From Culex pipiens pallens (lineage: Eukaryota > Arthropoda > Insecta > Diptera > Culicidae): a stretch of 64,000 bases of DNA. The notes under the pieces are model-generated. The model searched no databases, was not told the origin of the DNA, and saw nothing but the letters and a program-made list of their open reading frames with translations. Below, in pieces: positions 59,819 through 64,000 of this stretch (position 1 is the stretch's first letter; the number at the start of each line of letters is the position of its first letter). The stretch covers positions 4,489,940 to 4,553,939 of the forward strand of contig NC_068937.1 in NCBI RefSeq assembly GCF_016801865.2, given 5' to 3'. Made by a program: the position numbers and the translations under genes.

Positions 59819-62800
59819 GTTGACACCGCACTGCACTGCGCACTGACTAAAAGCAAGTTCGAGTTTTGCGGTGGAAGATAAACAGTGGCACAGACAAGTG
59901 TGAGTGACAGCTGTCACTTTTTTGACAGATTGGTGTTTTAAATCTCGCGTTGGATGGCGTTGCTTGCTATTAAATAAAATTGTGACATTTTTAAGACCAC
60001 AGTTTTGTCTGATTGTCTGTGCCATAATATGCCATAACTAACTTGTTTGTATTTGTGAGCGATGCGTCACCAAGTGGCGTTAATGCATTTAACTGATTGT
60101 TTACATTCCGCTTTTTTGCAGGTTTGGTCATGCAAATTGCACCGTTAATTAATTCCAACAATTTTTCTCCTCTCCCTTTCCAGGTAATTTAGCGTTATCA
60201 ATTTGACAGCCGTCGGAACTCGCCCCCTCTCGCTCACTCATCACAAGGGTACTTATCACACCTAATAAACTTTCAATGACCTGCCGCGAGCGGGTATCAT
60301 TTTCGCCGCCATTCTGTCATCCGTTCATTGATAAATCCCGCCGGGGAGTCCAAGTGTCATTAACTTTCATTGTCATCGGTTTTTTTTTTATGGCTGACTT
60401 GCCCATCACGATATCGATTATGGGAGGAGGAGCGTCCTTTTTGGAGGACGCAATCCGATACGGCCCGAGGTCATTCATTGATGGGATGTTTTACGACCAT
60501 TTTGGGTTAAATTGGAAAGGGTATTTTTAACCCAACACGTTAAACTTGATTTTTGACAAATGTCAGTTTTACACGCTTGGTTGGGATTACTCAAATTTGA
60601 CACTTCAACAAACTCATTCGATTTTTTTTTAAATTCGACATTTTAAGGGGAAGTTTTATTCAGTGCCGTCAAAATTTTCCGTGTAACTTCACAGCTGTCT
60701 TCAAAGGGCGCGCTCGCCCCTTTTTTCGCTGATTGATTGAATCGTGCGAATTTATTTCAATTCAATCCTGGGTCCGGAATCTACGCCGCCTCCTCCCCAC
60801 TTTTTTCAGTCCGGAGGTGGACCAATCTCCGGTGGGTGTGGCCCTCCCCTTCTTTCAATTTTGACAGCTTGGTCGGAGCCTGACGAAGACGTATGTGTTT
60901 TAGATACGCGCGTTAGAACATGATTTTTTCGTTGGATTTTTCCATCTCTTTTGAACGAGTTGACGCTCCGCTCGGCTTATTTCCATTCGATGAGAAATTT
61001 TGCCAAGTTGGAGCCTAGAAGTTTCTTAGAAACGGGGCAAAAGCGTTGCGAAATTTTTATTTCATTTGAATATTTAAGTTTGGGAGGGCGCAAACAGTAT
61101 CGATATCGTCGCGAGCAGATGTGCCGCTCTCACACGGGACTCTTAAGCGTCCGAAAGAACTGTCACTTGGAGTTTTCAAATGGGCATAACAAGCTCAAAA
61201 TTGTGATTTCGATTCTGAAACTTTGACAGAATGCTTTTCAGAGGTGAGCAAAACGAAATCATTCAAAATTACCAACATAACTTTAAAAAAATAAGTTTCA
61301 ACGCGCCGCCATCTTGGCTCATCTGTCAAACGCTCCAGTGTTGCCAACCCCATTCAAGTCACGCACGCTCATTTAAGGTAGGAAGTTCTGGGAAGTTTTG
61401 CGGAAAGAAAGCACAAACCTTCCGACTGGAGATCCATCCAGTGTGGGCGCCCAATAAAAAACACGAAACGCAAAAGTTCGAACCGAAAATGGAAATTTAA
61501 TCTTGTTATTTGTTTCCATTCGAGCGGGTGGACTCACATACACATTTCGAATGTGAGTCGGTGCGAATCACTCCACGTGGGGGTGACGTTACATTTATGC
61601 TAATTTTTTTGGCTGTCGGAAAAAAAAAAACGTCGAAACGTGGGATACTTTCTTTGGTGGAATCGTTTGTTCGGGCAAGGATATGGCCGGAAAGAAGATG
61701 AAATGTCACTGCGTGACCGGATCTGGCTGGATGTCATAAAGTTTGTGGGGGAGTCGTGTTTGGAATGCTTAAAAAGGTGATTTGGAGGGGATTTTCTAGC
61801 ATTCAAAGGCCATTTTGGCAACACTGTTGGGTGAGCTGTCACTTTACACGATTGTGTCAAATTAGTTATTTTTGATATTTTTTTTTGAAATCTGAAAAAG
61901 TCTCTTAAAAGAACAATCTACTCAAAATTGTGTAACTGGGTCAAATGCTTGATTTGAGAAAATGTCTCTTAGATCGGGGTAAATTTAACTCATAAATATA
62001 AAATAATTTGGTTTTACTCAATTTTGAGTAGGTTGAACCTACGAAATTTGAGTGATTTCGGATTGGCTGTGTTTATTAAATTTGACAGCATTCAATGGAT
62101 GTGATTTTGTGGAACTTCAAGCATGCATGCCAAATTTTGGCATCACTGGGTAAGCTTGTCATTTTACACGATTCTGTCAAATTAATTAAAAGTTATGGAT
62201 TATCTTTTTAACAATTTTTCGTGAGTTTTTTGAACGTGTATCAAACTTGACAGCTTGAAAAACAATCAGTGTTGCCAAAAATAAATATTTTCCGTCAAAA
62301 ATCACTCATCAAACCACTTCAGCTGCCCAATTTCGCGCCGGAACAGGGCCAAAACTGCCACCAACACCACCGGAAGTAATGATTAATCGCGTCCGGAACT
62401 TACCTTCACCCTCACTGAAAGGGAAACCAACTCGACGAAACGAATAAAAGCGAAAATCAAGCGACAAATGTCACTTCGCAGAAAAAAAAGAAATAATGAC
62501 AAAAACATTGGCCCAGGTTTTTTGAGCTACCTTCGCGTTCCGGGAAATTTTGGTTCAGATTTTTTGTTTCAGGTTGGCCAATGGAGGCATTCCGAGGGTC
62601 GGGGAAAAAGATGAAATGGGAGCTGTCAAGAATTTTACGAGTAATTATGGCTTTTTGCGTGACTTGCCCATTGCTTCAGCTTCGACTCAAATCAGACTTT
62701 TTTTTCGAACTCGTAATCAGAAACCATAAAATTATAGTGAAACTGTCTTTTTGACATTTAAAAAATCTGAAAAAAATACTGACAGACTAGTTTGACATTT

Positions 62801-63060
62801 GAAGGCTCAAACTTTGTTTAAACAAATTCAATAACAGTGTTGCCATCAATTTGAAAATTATGGCGGAAATAACTCTGTCTGGTGAAACATTTTAAGGAAA
62901 AAGGCCCCAACTCGTACATCACTGAAAGGTAAACAATGCTTTCACATTCGGGTGTGCGCAACGAAGCGGTATTACACGACCCTAATAAATCTGTAGAAAA
63001 AAAGGAAACTGGGTGCACTGATAAACTGAACAAAATGTCAAAATTGTAGTTTTTTCTCTA
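59819..63060. other. F-box gene 5' flank, then unique non-coding DNA
   Basis: The promoter of the F-box gene should lie just above 59818, in a stretch with GTGACAGCTGTCAC (perfect palindrome, about 59905). The rest is balanced sequence with GCCGCCATCTTGGC (about 61307), CCACGTGG (61573), CAGTGTTGCCA-type words (61336, 61816, 62277, 62835) and an ACTCA/TGAGT repeat (61915-62070). No further exon is supported. Confidence 0.45.
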
Positions 63061-63095
63061 AAATATATTTATTCATTCAAACAGCTTTTCACCTT

Positions 63096-63259
63096 TCAAT
63101 CTTCAGCCTTCTTTTGTTTTAACTGTGACACTTCCACAAGAAATTTTCCCCGAATGGAGTTCATCTTTACGCTTGAACTCCTCGGACTCGGGCTAATCCC
63201 GTCCGGGCTAGACGACCCTGCGGGACTGGACTCGGTCTCCGGTTTCGCTAGAATTTTTG
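63096..63259 (-). CDS. Possible terminal coding exon, product unknown
   Basis: On the minus strand a frame open from 63284 to TGA at 63098-63096 has coding-like composition: Ser/Pro-rich, then MNSIRGKFLVEVSQLKQKKAED at the end. An acceptor candidate ATTTCAG lies just before 63259, and AATAAA (63073-63068) follows the stop by about 22 bases. An in-frame TGA just above 63284 and no good ATG (only one 22 codons before the stop) mean it would need upstream exons, which I could not identify. It may be the last exon of a small gene, or chance. Confidence 0.3.
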
Positions 63260-64000
63260 CTGAAATTTCCACGATTTCCGGTTTTCATCGGTCCTGTTTG
63301 GGGCAGTGTTGCCAGTGTTGGATCAGCCAAGCGTGCAGTAGGCTTTGTTTACCTTTTTTTTGCTCGCGCACCACGTGGCAGTGACAGTTCTGCCGAAAGA
63401 AAAAACAAGATGGCGGATATTTTGTGCTGATTTCGCAACGCGCGCAATGCAAATCAATCAAATTTGGGGAAAAAGATGCCAGCCCGGGAAAGCGAGTCGA
63501 GTCTGGAATGGAAAAAAAGGGTTCCTTTTTTCGGTACAGTTTTAGGCGAACGATGCGAGCAATATTCAATTTGAATAAACAAATTGGATTCGGCATGTTT
63601 CTGAAGGGATGCTGGAAGTTGGAAGTTGGCAGATTGATGTTTGGAATAATGTTTTCTGGAGTTGGAGTTTAGATTGGGCTTTTGAAAACACATTTTTGAT
63701 AAAAGCAAAATGATCTATTTGACAGCTTGCGAGTGACATTTGACGTTACCTCATTGTTTATATACGTTGAACTGCACTGATTCAAGAAGCATCCAAGGTT
63801 ACTTTTTAAACAACCTCTATTTGTACCAATTAGCAAGTGAAACACGTGCCTTAAAGAAAATCTTCTTCCTAAAGTATTTTTCCCATCCAAAGAGCAAAGA
63901 TAAATTTGTGGCATCTCAAACAACACGGATTTTCCGCGTTCGTACACAGATCATCACACACAAACCCACATTCCGGTTGCGGTTGCCCATGCTTTCCCAA
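63260..64000. other. Possible promoter region, then non-coding DNA
   Basis: CAGTGTTGCCAG (63304), CCACGTGG (63371), and AACAAGATGGCGGATATT (63405) cluster within about 120 bases, suggesting a regulatory region of unknown direction. The remaining bases to the window end show no gene. Confidence 0.35.

Noticed and set aside
63408..63435. ATGGCGGATATTTTGTGC as a start codon
   Set aside because: The frame ends after a few codons and no donor site follows; more likely a YY1-like word.
1..64000. CRISPR arrays, rRNA, tRNA, riboswitches, bacterial operons
   Set aside because: None seen. The regular repeats are contiguous satellites without spacers, and the few GTTCGAA words lack tRNA folds around them.

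Overview
The window is animal (arthropod) nuclear DNA. Genes have short GT-AG introns (56-150 bp), AATAAA signals and AT-rich flanks, and the proteins are insect-like (a ULK3 kinase, a Myb/SANT-like factor, an F-box/LRR protein). The repeats (a CR1/L2-like LINE, foldback MITEs, long 9-bp satellites) fit a culicine mosquito. Culex is my best guess, from recognised repeat wording and not from any search.

Layout. 1-8.4 kb is the gene-dense end: ULK3 (+), a tail-to-tail 77-residue membrane protein (-), two copies of a palindromic MITE, an 8-bp satellite, and a protein with two Myb/SANT-like domains (+). 8.5-17 kb is dominated by 9-bp satellites, two of them in opposite orientation. 17.3-18.3 kb is GC-rich with GAGA runs and a good splice donor, and looks like the promoter and untranslated first exon of a gene whose coding part lies elsewhere. 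18.3-58 kb holds no host coding region that I can support. It is a mosaic of foldback elements, MITEs, a solo LTR, a retroposon with a 21-bp target-site duplication, degenerate tandem arrays and one LINE with broken ORF2 inserted in a ~120-bp tandem array. 58.0-59.9 kb is a three-exon F-box/LRR gene (-). 59.9-64 kb is mostly unique non-coding DNA with one possible terminal exon at 63.1 kb (-).

How the parts relate. The genes share no evident pathway: ULK3 is a signalling kinase, the F-box protein a probable SCF substrate receptor, the SANT protein a probable DNA-binding factor. The best leads are: (i) an exact 12-mer, CTGGCAACACTG, present ten times, including three times inside one gene's coding exons; (ii) introns at the same place in both SANT-like domains; (iii) dispersed repeats sharing ends but carrying different central cassettes; (iv) nested insertions whose empty sites can be read from neighbouring repeat units.
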